From assembly GCA_035771165.1 (NCBI GenBank), contig JAWNZC010000322.1, positions 8,480,501 through 8,544,500 on the forward strand: a stretch of 64,000 bases of DNA, in the 5' to 3' direction. How positions within the stretch are numbered: the first letter of the stretch is position 1; each line of letters starts with the position of its first letter. The translations under genes and the position numbers were made by a program. The DNA comes from Paragorgia papillata. Taxonomy: Eukaryota; Cnidaria; Anthozoa; Scleralcyonacea; Coralliidae. The notes under the pieces are model-generated. The model was not told where the DNA came from and made no database searches. It saw only the letters and a program-made list of their open reading frames with translations. Positions 11,101 to 26,100 of this stretch are shown here, in pieces.

Positions 11101-14100
11101 GCATGTGATCCGTGGTCTGAATTGTGTCGTATGGCGGCTGCTTGGAGCACCTTTGATATGCCTCGACACGGCCACGTTGAAAATCCTTATAAGAAATTGT
11201 AACTCTTGATATGTAATTTATCAATTGAAAATAATTACGTTAATTGAGAAATAATTCGATATACCTTTAAATCAGTTACCCTAGCAAATACTAAATTCGT
11301 CAAGGCTTCACCAAGAGACATACGGGCACCAGCACAAGGGTCCACAAGTGTTTTGATTGGTTGTTCGCCAATAGCTGTGGCTGATCCAAGTGTACCATGG
11401 TAACTCAATGACGTAACAGCTACATCAGCAACGGGAGTATGGAGAGGACCTACGCACTGCTGCTGAGCAACCAAACCAGTTACACTGCGATCTACCTAAA
11501 AAACGCCAATATTTGCTCAATATACTACTATTAAAAATTATGAAAAGATATACAGCCAACGAAACATATGAATGTAAATAGAAAAACTGTTTAAGTTTAC
11601 CTTGTTTGTGAGATATCTTTTACTTGCCACTGAAGGGAGTCTTAACACACGTTCAAGAGCTTCTCTAATAGTTAGTTTTGGATCAAGTTGCAAAGGACTC
11701 AGTGTTGTCTTCGAACGCTGCATCTTAAATTCCTTAGTGAAAAAATTATACTAACAAATAATATCAAATATAAATTGTCCTCGCCGTGCAAAATTTATAT
11801 ACGTACACTAAACATAGTCTGCGGCCCTCGGACTTTCCCTCAATGGACTATGGTTCCGATGTAGTAATATACACACTTTTTTTTTTTGATTGACTGGGAG
11901 CAGCGCAGTTTCAAAAAAATACAAGTACAGTGCAGGAAAAAAGAAATACTATACAGTGCAAATTTTTAGAGCCAACAACAAATACAATTTTTTCAAAAAC
12001 AATAAAAACTTGAAAGAGCCAATCATGTTTTACAGTCGATTTTGACGGATACTATTTTCCAACCTCGTACCCAGGCTCTTTCAGCATAAAATAAACAAAT
12101 ACGGCGGCCAAGATTCGGAGTGGTGAAGAAAAATTCCTTCAAATTTGAAGCTAATTATAAAGTTAATGTTGCCAAGTAAAGTACCTGCAAGAACACTAAA
12201 GATTCTTAGTGCTTTGAGTAAACGTTCTCAAGTAGTGGTGAATTTATTAGAAGCGAAGCGTATTTTTACAACCAAATACACGAGGAGGTGACACTGCATT
12301 GTCGTAAGTACAATGGATTTGTGCACGTTTTTTCCAAATTACACTTGAAACCATGCTATATTACCTAGTATACACTTGTTTCTATAATTGTAGTTTGTTA
12401 CCTTTCTCGGCATTTTCCCCAAGACAACATCAAGCTCTAAGTCCACTGGGTTTCTCTTTTTCCTTCTTTTAGCGTGAATTTCTTGCACACCATTAGTTTG
12501 TTGTTCCTCATACGCTTCGTTCTCCTTTAATATGATGTTGCCGTCACCTAAGAGAAAGTATTAACCTTCACAGAATCTTAAAATATTACCACATTTAGTC
12601 AAGTGGTGGATGCAGACAGGGAAATGGAAGAGCACGAAGTAGGAAGAGCAGAGTACACTTTAATTCTATTTTATAGTCTTGAATGTAAAACTCCTGCGCT
12701 ACCATTAAAAAAACAGAATAAAAATGACAATCTGTGAACTATCGAAATATAGTAAGGTTAGATACACTGCCGAAACAGAGAACGTGGTACAGTCTAACGT
12801 TTCGAGCGAAGGCCCTTCGTCAGAGAGAAACGTAAAGAGTGTAAACAAACAATGAGCTTATATAAGAAACTACGTGTACATGGATAACTAGAACGCTAAT
12901 TGACAGTAAGAAAAGTAAATCCAAGATGGTCGATGTTGTATACTTAAGTTTCAGTCCCCCGCGCGGTCTTGCACGTCTAATTGTGAAGATTACAAAATAG
13001 CAAATGGGATTGATTGAAACCTATGTACAAAAACTGCCATCTTGGATTCACTTTTTAATCTGCCAGTTAGCTTTCTAGTGCTCTATATAAAGATTTCACT
13101 GGCAACCACCAATCTGCCTGAAGTATTTTTATAACACAGTGAAATTTAAAAAAATCAATCTTGTCAAACGCAAGTATTATTACCTGTAACAGTGCCGACA
13201 AAACAAACATCTACTTTTTCCCTTTTACAAATCTTCTCCAGTGTACTCCTGTCCTCTGGCTTGACAAGAAGTGCGTTGCTTTCTTGATATTCAGCTCCCC
13301 ATAGTTCAAGCGTTGATATTGTGGGATCACCTAACTTAAAATTCTTGGTGTGGATAATTGCTCCAGCAGGTTCAACTAATTCTTTTAAAACGTTACCTAT
13401 AGTAAGATATTTAATATAGTCTAAAATAATAACCACGTTAGAGTCTTGTTCGTTCTTGTACTACAAGCTGTCGTACGTTTTTAGCTTAAGTTTTTAGAAG
13501 TTACGGATTCATGTCTCGTCTAGAGCTCACAGTTTTCTGAGTATTAACTTACGACTTCTTGTAGAGCAAGAACTAACAAAACTTTATTCAAACTCTACGC
13601 CGAAATTTCTATACTAACTAAGGACACATTTGTGTGCACACATTACACAATCACACCATACTACCTAATAAATCACCTCACATTCTGATGTGTCCTTAGT
13701 TAGTATAGAAATTTCGGCGTAGAGTTTGAATAAAGTTTTGTTAGTTCTTGCTCTACAAGAAGTCGTAATTTAATACTCAGAAAACTGTGACTGCTTTGGG
13801 CTCACTAATGAGTTGCACAAAAGGTTGACAAGCACGAATGTTCCTATTTCCAACCTATATACTTAAGGTGAAGTAATACGAGCAACAAATTGCTGCAACA
13901 TTGTTGCGTTGCAAGTTGAAAAGCGTTGTTCCACGTATTACCACCCACCTCAATTATTGTCGCGCAACAATGATTTTGTTGCAAGTTGAAACAGCATGTT
14001 GCGGCAAGTAGAACTGGAGTCTACTTTTTTCAACAATTTTTTTCAACTTGCAACAAAATCATTGTTGCATGACAATGTTTAAGGTGGGTGGTAATACGTG

Positions 14101-17100
14101 CAACAACGCTTTTCAACTTGCAACACAACAAAGTTGTGTTGAAAGTTGAAGAAAAATGTTACCCGTATTACCTCACCTTTATTGGCGCCATAAAATATAA
14201 AACTTTCCGACTGTGACACATCACACCGCCTAATAAATTAGCACACATCAAAGTGGCCCTTTGAATGGAGTTACTGTCGTTATGGGATATTTCAACAGTG
14301 GCCAAGTCTCCAGACTAGCACACATAGCGCAAAAATCCACTTACAGTATTAGCAACAATCTCCTCCCCTTTCCTAACATAACTATAATCAAATCAAGGTC
14401 ATTATCAAGATAAAATGTTTCAATAATATGTCATATTAGGCAACGCCAATGTGCGACTTCTACCGGAAATAGAGGTGCATTCTGCACAAAGTTTGAGACT
14501 GAGCTATACAGTACACGTTCCTGACAATAACATCAAGTTTTCAACAATCTAAAATGTCAACGTCTTTGACTAGAGAAATAAACATACCGTTTCCCCCAGC
14601 TCCTTGATCGTGAATACTGCAGATAGGATTCTTTTCCTTCATTTCTACACATGCCCGAATTGCTCTGTTGAGCTTCTGTTCCATTTCTGCATCACCTCTT
14701 TGTACTGCACCAAAATCTAGTTCACTGGCATTATCTCCTTGTACCTCAATAGAGGAAGCTGAACCACCACCAACACCAATGCGATAAACTGGACCACCAA
14801 TTTTAACAACATTCATGCCTGATAGTACACAAAATGAAAATAAAGTTAAAGATCCTAGACGAATGATCCTACAGTAGTAATAACAAGAGGGCATTCAGAG
14901 GCTGCATATACTGTACCTCTGCCAACTACTTATTAGAGCTTTTTAAGAAGAAAACGAGCCATCCCGCTAACCAGGTTAGCTCACAAGACCTACACATGTA
15001 TGAAAGACGAAAATGCTTGATTGCACTCGTACCAAAATTATGCAAAAATCTTTACATAAAATAAAGTAATGAGCGCAATTAAGTATTTTTTTCTACACGG
15101 AGAATCTTGTGGTCAGATTTTTATTAAATTCTCATCCAAATCTCAAACAAAATTTAATGGTTGGTTTTTGGTCTATGATCAATCTTTCCCCAAACGTTCG
15201 TCAAACGTTATGCAGGATTTTGTGAGAGATTCTAGCGACAAACAGAGGTGAAAACATAACCTCCAGGCGGAAGTTATTACAGTACACATAATATTCTAAA
15301 CCTCATAAGATAAAAACAAAGGAAATCAGTACAGAGACGGAGTTAAGGTATGGGATCAACCACCTGCATAAATAATTTTTAATTTCTCTTAAAATTCTGA
15401 TTCATTTGAGAAGCTATATTACTCGAAAGTTGTGTTTCGCAAATGTCTGCGTAAATTTAAAATCTACTGGCAAAAGAGGCTAGTAAAGTGTCAACATTAT
15501 TAATCTCCGTTTTGGGCTAACAAAAGAATAAATTCGCTAAATTTTTTTCTAGTTTAATGCAGTTAACATTTTCGTTAGTCTCTCTCGCAGCCGTTGTTAG
15601 GGTCGGTTCCAAACGCTCCCCACCAACGGCTGCTCACTCGAGCAACACATTCCATTCCCGCATCTGACCAATCAGAGCAAGCCTTCCAAAATCTGGAAAG
15701 CCGACCTTCATCTTGGCATGTCCTTGCCTCGGTATTTTGATGGCGAATTAGTTGGTGTAAGCAAATGTGTGATTTACGTTTAAACGTTTGAAATAAAAGA
15801 TCTTAATCAGAATATAACGGAAAGCAGTTGTCCAATTTGTGCAAGGGAATACTGATGTTTGTAAACTTTCCTACCGAGTGTGGTAAATCGCTGATTTACC
15901 TAGTCTGCGAATGATTTACCAAGCGCCGATACAATCTCAAAGGTTTCTGGCCATGCTATTGTGGTGGTTTCTCCGCTTGTGAAGCTTTTAATATGCAAGA
16001 ACAAGTCATTTACCTACGAAGTCTTGGGATTTCTTCGGTTAGCTTGAGCAACATTGAAGAAAACAAATTAAAATACGTAGAAGAAATATTCTCGGTAGTT
16101 TATGTACACCTGAAGCACTATAAAGGAACGTCTGCGAAGGAGACTACCTGGACCTGCTACATTTCGCAAACACTTGTAGCATTTTCAAAAGTTTTCGCAC
16201 GGATTTATTTATATGAGCGGCAAGAACATAAGTAAAATACCATTCTTCGTAAATTTCGTGAACTTCTAAGCTAAACTACTCGAAATATTAACTTTCAATA
16301 AACACACTCTATACTAGTCGCTCTCTTGTTGTTCACCCCATTTCCGTCGGGCTTGTTTTTACATCTTTTATTTCGCTGACGCTCATAACTTCAACGCTTG
16401 TTTATCTGCATGTGGTGAAAGAGGATAATCGAAATAGCACTCTTCAAAAATTCGGTGAAGTTCTAAGCTATACTTCTGAAAATATTCGTGATTTCAAGTG
16501 CCGTGAAGTGCGCAGATAATTTTCGGAAATGTAATGTCAACACGACCAACAATATGTCTCTGATGCACACGCGCGATGACTTTTACGCACCTTTGTTTGC
16601 ATGGGCAAAAAGAACATAGTCAAAACATTCTTCTTCTTAAATTTTGTAATGTTCTAAGCTAAACTTTTCAAAATATTAGCTTTCGATTAAACAAGTTTAC
16701 ACAACAACGCTTGCCTCGTCGCTCGGCAAAAGGCTGCCGTTTAATTTTAGCAGTGATCAATGCGGTAATCTCATTGGTTCATTGTACAAAGGGAATGGAA
16801 TGTATTGCTCGAGTGAGCAGCCGTTGGTTGGGGAGCGTTTGGGACCGACCCTAACAACGGCTGCAAGGGAGACTACATTTTCGTGAAATCCACAAAATCA
16901 CTAAAAATTATAACCATTCCAATTAAACAGCTATAGTAGTGAAATTTCCTGAGTAATATATTTGGTTAAAAAAACTGTACGGAAATACGTCATATTTGAG
17001 TTGAGATATGAACCACGACGCGAAGCTTGTGGTCTGACGTGAGCAACTTCTAACCCGGGGGGGGGGGGGGCTCTGGCAATTTTTGGGTACGGGTGTGCCG

Positions 17101-20100
17101 CCGTGACCTCAAAATCATGACCCTACCCCAGACCTAAAAAGGTGATTTTCTATATCCTATCCCAGACCTAAACTCAAAAACTCAATACCCTATCCCAGCA
17201 CTGGTGTCACATAGGCATCCATACCCCATATCTCAGACCAAAATATGCACCCTATTCCAGACCAAAACAGACAATTTGTATACCCTATCCCAGACCCTGG
17301 AGCTCGAAAACCATACCCTATAAGGCGGCACATACCCGTATACCTTATATACGAGAGTCCCCCCCGGCTTCTCACCCTCTCAATAGGTTATAAAAATTGA
17401 TTTTACATGTACGGAAAAGAGTGGCCCTCGTCTTTCTCGTTTGATTTTGTTCTCTTAAAAGGAAAATTATCCGACACGACAACTTGGTCTCATATGAATT
17501 ATACTTATTCACTCTGTGAAATATTAATATTAATAAAAAAGTCCTAATCTTTAATCATGCGAGAAGTACACTATAGTGCGCATTCACGTCAAGGAGACCG
17601 CTGACTGTAGAATCGCAAAGAAATATAATGTGAGATGCATTCTCTATCTGGATTAAAGATAAAATATTAATATTTCACACAGTGCATAAGTACCTGTATT
17701 GTATATAAATTAACCTTTCATTTGAGACCAAGTTGTGGTGTTGCTTGCGTTCCTTTAAATATTTGTTCCACTTTTCTAGCTTACAAACACGTATATTATA
17801 TCATTAAGTACTGAAGAGCGACCAACAAAGCTAGGAAAATTTTATAAAAGTAAAGATTTGATAATCTCCCAAGTCTAACTCACACAATGTGCGGGCATTA
17901 CTACAATTGCAAACTTTCTTGTTTGCAAATACATCCCCAACGCAGCCATTAGTAAAACGTTGTTTAGCGCAACTCTAGCTTAAAAGTTTTTGAAGGGACC
18001 TAGTAAAAATAGGTACGCAATGCGTACATGTGACTACCGCTGTTAAGCACAGAAACAGATATAGACTTAAGAAGTAATGCATGAAAATGGGTGAAAAGCA
18101 CAGTTATTTTAAATCATTTTATACATGTATTGCTAATTTGAACATGGCATATACTATACAAACATTTTTTACTGACTGCTATTATAAACATGCCCCCAAG
18201 TTTCACGTGAAGGGAACTTGTAAAATTCCGATTTTTGCACATGTTAATAAAACATCTGGGGCTGGTTGTACGAAATCTGTATAGCCACTTTTATCCACTG
18301 AACAGCACTATCAGATACATAACTATTCAGTAGATAAAATTTAAATTAGATTGTTCAAAGCATGATTAGTGCTGTTCTTTAGCTAGGACTTATCTACTAG
18401 ATAAGCTATCCAGGCTTCATACAACTGGCCCCAGATCATCAACAATATTGTGTTCCAAAACAACATTTTACCTGTCAAAAATATGCTATGGCATTCAAGT
18501 GTAATGCACATCACTAAAATTTTGCGATTCTGCTAGTATTTTAAATAAGACAGTACAACAATACTCCAGATATATTTCTTCATTTCAATGTTTTCAACAT
18601 ATTCAAGGATTTAAGTTTCCCAACAGTTCCCAACAGCTTCTCAACAATTTATCAAAATGTACAATTGAGTGACACTTAGACACCAGATCATAGAATATTT
18701 TAGTACTTCACGAAGTGCGATTTCCATCCACATCTTTGAAATTTATGTCCGCACACATGTTGCCTTGCACATCCCAAGCATTGCTACTCTGACACCATTT
18801 CTATTTTTACACTATCCTGGTAAACTCCACTAGTATTTTTCACCTTCCTGGTATCTCAATCAGCATTATCGCATCACCATCACTCATCATCCTAGTAAGT
18901 TCCACCAGCAGCTTTAACTGTCAAAACTCACGAGTGTCAGTGTAACTTACCAGGATGGTGTAGGATGGCACAATACTTATTGAAAAAGAGTCAGACTTCT
19001 GGTGTATCTACTATTCTGTGATCAGATCGCTGGAGCAGCTCTGGTGTGTACAAACTTTGGTTTCTTAATTTCATATACAAGATATTGAACAACACCTAAA
19101 ACAAGTAAACAAAGCACCGAGTCAAGGTTTGGTAATCTCTATGTAACAGGCAACATATTTGGTCAGTATAAATTTCTTATATACATGTATATAGTGTAAA
19201 CACAGAGCACTGTGATATAATATACTGTACTTCTCAACCTCATTAATAATTCATAAACCAAACACATAGGGAAATCATAAGCGAGACAAAGGTTTGATAT
19301 GCGATCAAACACTTGGATATAAAATTAAGCCAACTTTTACCTCAAACTTATCTTAAAATACTGATTCATTTGAGAACTGATTCATTTCCTGATTTGTTTG
19401 ATCTTGAAACACTCGAAAGTTCTGTTTGATCTAATATCAAAACACCACAATCAGTGACAAAATACCTTGGGACACTCGCATTGTTGGTAATAACCTAATA
19501 TTTCTTTCAATTTTTTTCGTAATAAAGTGTATCCCTCCCTCCCCCTCCCTATTCAAGGTTGAATTTAAAGTAAGTAACTCAGTAAACATTGAAACAAACG
19601 CCTAAAGGATCACCAACATTGAACAGGGGGGCCGGGGATACTTGGAGCGGAAAATATTGTCCTTTAGGTTGAAGTGTCCCAACACTTTTGTCACTGATTG
19701 TAGCTCAAAGTTGGTTAAAACACACTTCTCACTCCTAGTGTATGATATATTATACACCGTATTCATAAAGATGGCCGCCAATTTATAATCTTTTATATGC
19801 ATTTAAATTAGCCTTCCTGGACCCGTTCCTGTGTAAAACTTCTTTTCAATTATAAACACAAGAACGAGGTTTGAAAGGCTAATTTAAATACACATAAAAG
19901 AATATAAATTGAGTCATCTTTATGAATACGGTGTATTTACTGTATTATACAGTGACATGAGTCACTGACCAGTGAGCACAACACACAATTTAACCAAAAT
20001 TAAACTCATAAAGCGATTTTATCATTATAAATCACTTCTATCCAAGACATTGGTGTATACTGACAGTTTCTTCGATAAAAGAAGAAGAGCTTTGAAACAG

Positions 20101-23100
20101 GACACAATTGAAGGCCCAACGGCTAATTTATAAGAACGAGGTTGGCTTTGATACAAATTTGTTTCCGATCAAGTATTAAAGATTTATGTATATATAAGAT
20201 AAACAACGTCACAGTTTTGAAACTATTTCTTACCTTGTATAAACTGATCAATGACAGAAACCGTTCCAAGAAGAAAAGATTTGCAAAGTAATAATTAATA
20301 CTTTTCAAAAACCAAGACAGCCATCGAGATGTTGTCGTGTTGAGAGAGCAACCAAAATGCAAAGACGAGATTCCCCACGAAAACAACTCGAGTACTTCTC
20401 GAATACCTGGCGATCTTCTCGACCATATGGCGATCGTGTCGAATATCTGGCGATAGCTGTCGAGTATAACGTAAGTGCGGTCCATGACAAGCACTCAAGC
20501 AAGATTTCGCCGACATAGTGGCTCCCGCTGACAGGTCAGCGGTAGTCACAAAAATGACCAGTGAAAAATACCTTTAAAACACAACTATACTTTTCTAAAT
20601 ATGGGCGTTAAACCATTCATTTGAAAGCTTTTGTGTACATACAGAGGGCAATGGTTCTCCTAACAAATTTACCGCAAAACATGTTTGGTATTGTAGGAAT
20701 AATTTATATGAAAAATACTATATATATAAATTCCAAAAGAATATTTTTGTTGTCAAGTGCACAAAATAATGCATGCTGGAAATTGGCAATTATAAAAAAA
20801 GACCATAATCACACAGCGCAAATAATAGTCTCCATGCAATAGTATATAAACCATGGTTTTTAAACCTGGCACCGTGGAGTGGAGACAAGTTAACATCAAC
20901 AAAACACGGCTAAATACCTTTTTCTGGAGCAAGTTTAGAAACATGTTTGCTATCAATAGAGCCAATGCCTCCACTAAACATGATAGGTTTAATCCACTCT
21001 CGTCTTTCCTCGTTGTTAAGAATCATTCCAAATGACCTTGAAAAACCGACTAGAACAGGTTCACCAAATTTGTTCCCATAGTCAGATGCACCATTGCTAG
21101 CTTCCACAGCAATTTCACAAGGTGATGCAAAATTTGGTGGGTATTTTACAGCTTTATCTTCCCAGGGTAAATCATAACCTTGGACAAGAAAAAAGAACAC
21201 TGAATGAAGTCTGCATCCCTGATGCATGCATGACCAACTTGCAGCGTTCTGATACCTAAGTCTAAAATAGTGAAATAAAAGTAGCGTGCTGCGTAGGCAG
21301 TGTAGAAACAACAATCGAAATATAGTAAGGTTAGATATACTGCCGAAACAGAGAACGTAGGAATCTAACGTTTCGAGCGAAGGCCCTTCGTCAGAGTTTC
21401 TCGTTTCACGTTTCTCTCTGACGAAGAAACGTTTCTCTCTGACGAAGGGCCTTCGTTCGAAACGTTAGATTCCTACGTTCTCTGTTTCGGCAGTATATCT
21501 AACCTTACTATATTTCGATTGTTAAGTCTAAAATATACAGGTTACAAGCAGTAAAAATAACACAGCTTTGTAGATAAGGTAGGAATGGCGAATGATAACA
21601 ACGCACAGTGCCACTCCAAGCGCCGGCTACGAGTGCGCAAAAATTGCCAACCTAGACTTATTTTTATGTCGATATTGCCGTCCTAAAACCTCTCAATCTC
21701 TTCACAAGTTCTTGTCATTGACATGTTAAAAATTCCGAGGGCCTCTCTGGCTACAAGCTGTACTATCATGATGTACATTTCGTCAATGGAAATAAAATAT
21801 GCGTGATCATTCTAGGTTTCCCACATTGCCGTCCTTTTGAGTATGTTTAGTAATAACTATAACTTAATAACTTATGATCACTCAACAAGCACATAACACA
21901 ATAAATTATTGTATTGGTCATGTTTGATTCAATGACAAGAGAAATGAAGGATTGCAGAAAGATTATCAATTGTATAATAAGTAATAGATACAGCATTCGC
22001 AGCCGAGCTGTATCTGATTTACAAGGCGAGCCGAAGGCGAGCCTTGTAAATCAGATACAGATCGGCTGCTCATGCTGTATCTTTTTTAAAATACAAATGC
22101 ATCTAAGTAATCAAGTTCACCAACTATTTTAGCGATATACTCTATTTTAGCCGAGAAAATCGAAGCTAAAGTTTATGTAAATCAGGACGATTCTGTATCC
22201 GATTTACAACCTCTGCTACGGTATTGATTTCTTTTGTGTTTTCCTCATGAATTATTAATGAGTTTTTTAAGCAAAAATAAAACTAAGATTATTGTGGAAT
22301 GAGCAAAAATTGAACTAATTGGCGTTTGAAGTTCGTATTCATAAATTTTGACTTAGGCATGGCAAGAAATAATGGACACGCATGCGCCTAACGTCTACCG
22401 AATTTTAACCAGATTTTAATAGCCCGTGAGATAAGGCTTACATCGGGAATATGAAGAAATCAGTAACCTAATCGTTTCAATCTGATTCAGGTTGTGCGAC
22501 ACATCTGACATTTAAATATCTTAACCAATATCTCATACATGTTAAAATCATTGCGGTATTTTATATAAAATTTCGACCTAAAGCCCAACAGAGGTTAATA
22601 CGTTGGAGTCTAAATATGAGTAACCTTGTCCTGGAATTTGTCAAAATATAAGTGTACGTGTATATAAGTGTATAAGGAACTCTTCAGTTTGAGAATCGTA
22701 TATTTGTTATCTTCTGCATTTATTGTCGTTGTTGCGGTTTTCAAAGTTTGAGTATTTTCTGATCATCGAATGAAGATTTCAGCCAACATTGCATAAATTA
22801 GTTATTCTCTTTTCTTCTGAATTGTTGATAATGTCCTTGTATAGATAGTCATACATACTGTAGTTCAGCATTTAACTTTAAGTCGATATTGCCAAACGTG
22901 GAGTCTAATTTTCAAGACTGTAACGGCATTATACTGTATGTTTAGGTTTGACTAAAGCTAAATGCTTTCATTTAGTACCTATAATATCAATCTAATGCCT
23001 GTCTTTACAATTTTCAAATTTGGATGTGGTAAAGCTAGAGCTAGATACCTCCATTCTCGAAAATCATAACATAAAGTATCATACTGTATTAATACTGTAT

Positions 23101-26100
23101 TAATGTACCTGGTATATTGAGATTGCCAAAACAGTACCCAGCAGTGCCTGCTACAACATTAGCACCAGTGCCAGTGGCTTGCACATCTCTAATTCGCCCA
23201 CCAGTTCCAGTCGTTGCACCAGGAAAGGGAGCTACACCTGAAAACAAAGGAAACAAGAAAAGAAGCTTGAACACCTACCAAGTAGTTAAGGCGGGGGTAG
23301 ACCTACAAATTTTTTGAATTTAATTTTTTTGCTTTATTTCACAATTTGATTTTCAAAGTGAAATTTAGTCAAACCAAGTTTTTCTGAATCTACATCAAAT
23401 TCTGAACAAAATAAGCATAATTTTTCGGCGTCCTAATATCGAGAATCTAATCATTTTTTCAGTCTTTTTTCCGTTTTTCGCCAATTTCGGCATATCACGA
23501 TTTTGATGGTTGAAAAAAGATTACCAGAAGGCATTTAGCTCAATGCCTACGAAATTGTCAGAACTATTAAAACTCAAACAGATCTGTCTTCAGGAAATGA
23601 ATTTTTGATACTGCAAATATTTTTAAACTACTGTAGCATGTCCGTAACCTAAATCAAACAAATCAAGGTCATAGTTTTAGTGATCATTGCTCCAGAAATC
23701 ATCGCTTCAAAATTCTCTATCCACAGTCATCTCCTCAAGCATTAATATCTGTGCTAAAATTAGCAAAAAAAAGGGTGGAAAGACACAAAAAATCGTTCGA
23801 TTTGCTGTCACGGTTCGTTGCACAGAACTACGGGCTTATTACTGAACAACATGATACACATGTGATCAAACTTTACATGTGGAGTACGTACTGGCATTGT
23901 ATAGTACATTCACCAGTACCTGTTGGAAAATTATGGGTTTCAGCAGTAAATATAATGTGCCTGTTTGAGTCTTCAACAACTACTGGACTTGCTTCAAAAG
24001 TTGTCTTTGGAATGAGAACTGGAACAGTAAATCCTTTTATTGCACTGTTAAAACATACAAAACATGAAAGATTACAATTTATTATATGACTATTTTCGTC
24101 AGCGGCCTGGAACGTGAAATCCAGCAATTTAATCGTCGGTCCGACCTCACACTCGGTCATTAAGTAGTAAATATGACAAATATGATCAGGTTGCCCTGGG
24201 CGCCGAACTTGAGGGGCGCCATTTAAAATTTTTGAAATTCGAGTTTTTGACATAAGATAGCTCAAGGCCCAAGAAAGCGTGGGGCCCAAGAAAGCGCAGG
24301 ACCCGAGAAAGCATGTGTCCCAAGATAGTGCGGGACTGCATTATGCGTGGGGACTCTATAACATGTGACATAATTAGGGGCCAAAATCGATATTTTGCCC
24401 CAGGCCCCACAATTTTTATCGGCAGCCCTGAATATGATACTCAGTCTCTGGTACACGGTACCGGACGAATTCGAGACCGGTCGTATTTCGCCGTGTAAAC
24501 AGGCGGAACCGTACTAATTCGAGAACGGTTCCGAAGTTGCCTTCCGTGTAAAGAGACGGAACCGTAGTAATTCGAAACTGGTTCCGTCCGGTCCCCTGTA
24601 AACGTAGCCTCAGACAATAAATGAGAGAAATTAGTAGGCCTCAAATGGCATGAACACAATATTTTCCATATACTGTACATGTACTAATACCATGATTTAC
24701 ATGTGTTGTAAAAATACATAGGTACATACATTACTGTATATTACTGTACTGTGAATACTGTATTTAACATTCTTTTTGTACTCAATAAAATAAATTATAT
24801 GTATAGCATGTACTGTAATCAAAGATCGTTATTCAAATCTAGGATAAGGCGGTTTTGAAAAAACAAAACAAAACCGAAACCCAACACGAAGAAAACGATA
24901 AAACCAACATAATCTTCAGCTTTGGACTGTCATAATCAGTGCCTGCGATACGCTAATGACAACAAACAACAGCAACACCCGTTTTACGGCCATTTCCCCC
25001 GCTTACGCAGGGGTTGGCCGGCGGCTGCCCACAGCAGTCTCCTCCACTTCTCTCTCTTGCGCATCCTCCCTTTTTAGACCACAACCTCCCTCTCCACAAC
25101 CTGACTCCATGTCGTGCTTTCCTCTTCCTCTCACACCTTCCACCTCATATGATATTTTTTTTTCATCTAGTCACCATCATCTTTCCGTATATACTGTATG
25201 TACATGCCCCAGCCATCTCAAACGGTTCCTATCTATAATCTTTATTTAAACACGGTATCACTTCATTAATACATGCTCTTCCAGTGAGCCGTGTACAATT
25301 TTTAAATAATTACAAATATATAGAAACAATTACAAATATATAGAAACAATTACAAATACCTACCTATAAATTATTTACAATCTTTTATGTTAATACCTAA
25401 TAACTATAATAACCTAACTACGATTTAAATATTTTTTAAAAGATCTCACATTGTCTTGACTTCTTATATCTCTCGATAGACTATTCCAGAGAACCGCTCC
25501 CTGATAATGAAAGCTGTTTTTGCCAGCTTCAGTATATGGTCTTGGGACATAAACATTATACTCTGAGTTTCTCAAGTTATGAGAATGTACAGAAGTTATG
25601 TTTTCAAACATGTTAGTTAAATAACTTGGTGCTCTGTTAATCATTATTTTGTACATCATCAGAGCTAGTTGTTTCGATCTCCTTATTTCAAGATTATCCC
25701 ATTTTAGCTCATCCAGCAACTCAGTAGATTGTCTGTTATAACTTGAAAAAGTAACTACTCTGGCAGCTCTGTTTTGTAACTTTTGAAGTGTATCGGAAAA
25801 TCCTCTACCACAACTCCCCCAAACTGCACTGCAGTAATCGAAATATGGCAGTACTAGTGAATTATACATAGTAAGTAATAATTCAAATGGCACGAGTTGT
25901 CTGACCCGTTTTAATCCACCTATGCCCCCAGATATTTTCTTAGAGATTTTACAAATATGATCTTTCCAAGTTAAGGAGTCATCTATTTCAACTCCGAGAT
26001 ATTTATATCCTTTCTCTCTTTTTATAAGTTGATGGTTAACTTCAATTTGAAATTGATGTGTGAGGTGTCGTATTTTATGCTGGTTTGCTATTATCATATA

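Noticed and set aside
15993..16235. 80-codon frame as transposase
   Set aside because: No transposase motif; it lies among internal subrepeats of a non-autonomous element.
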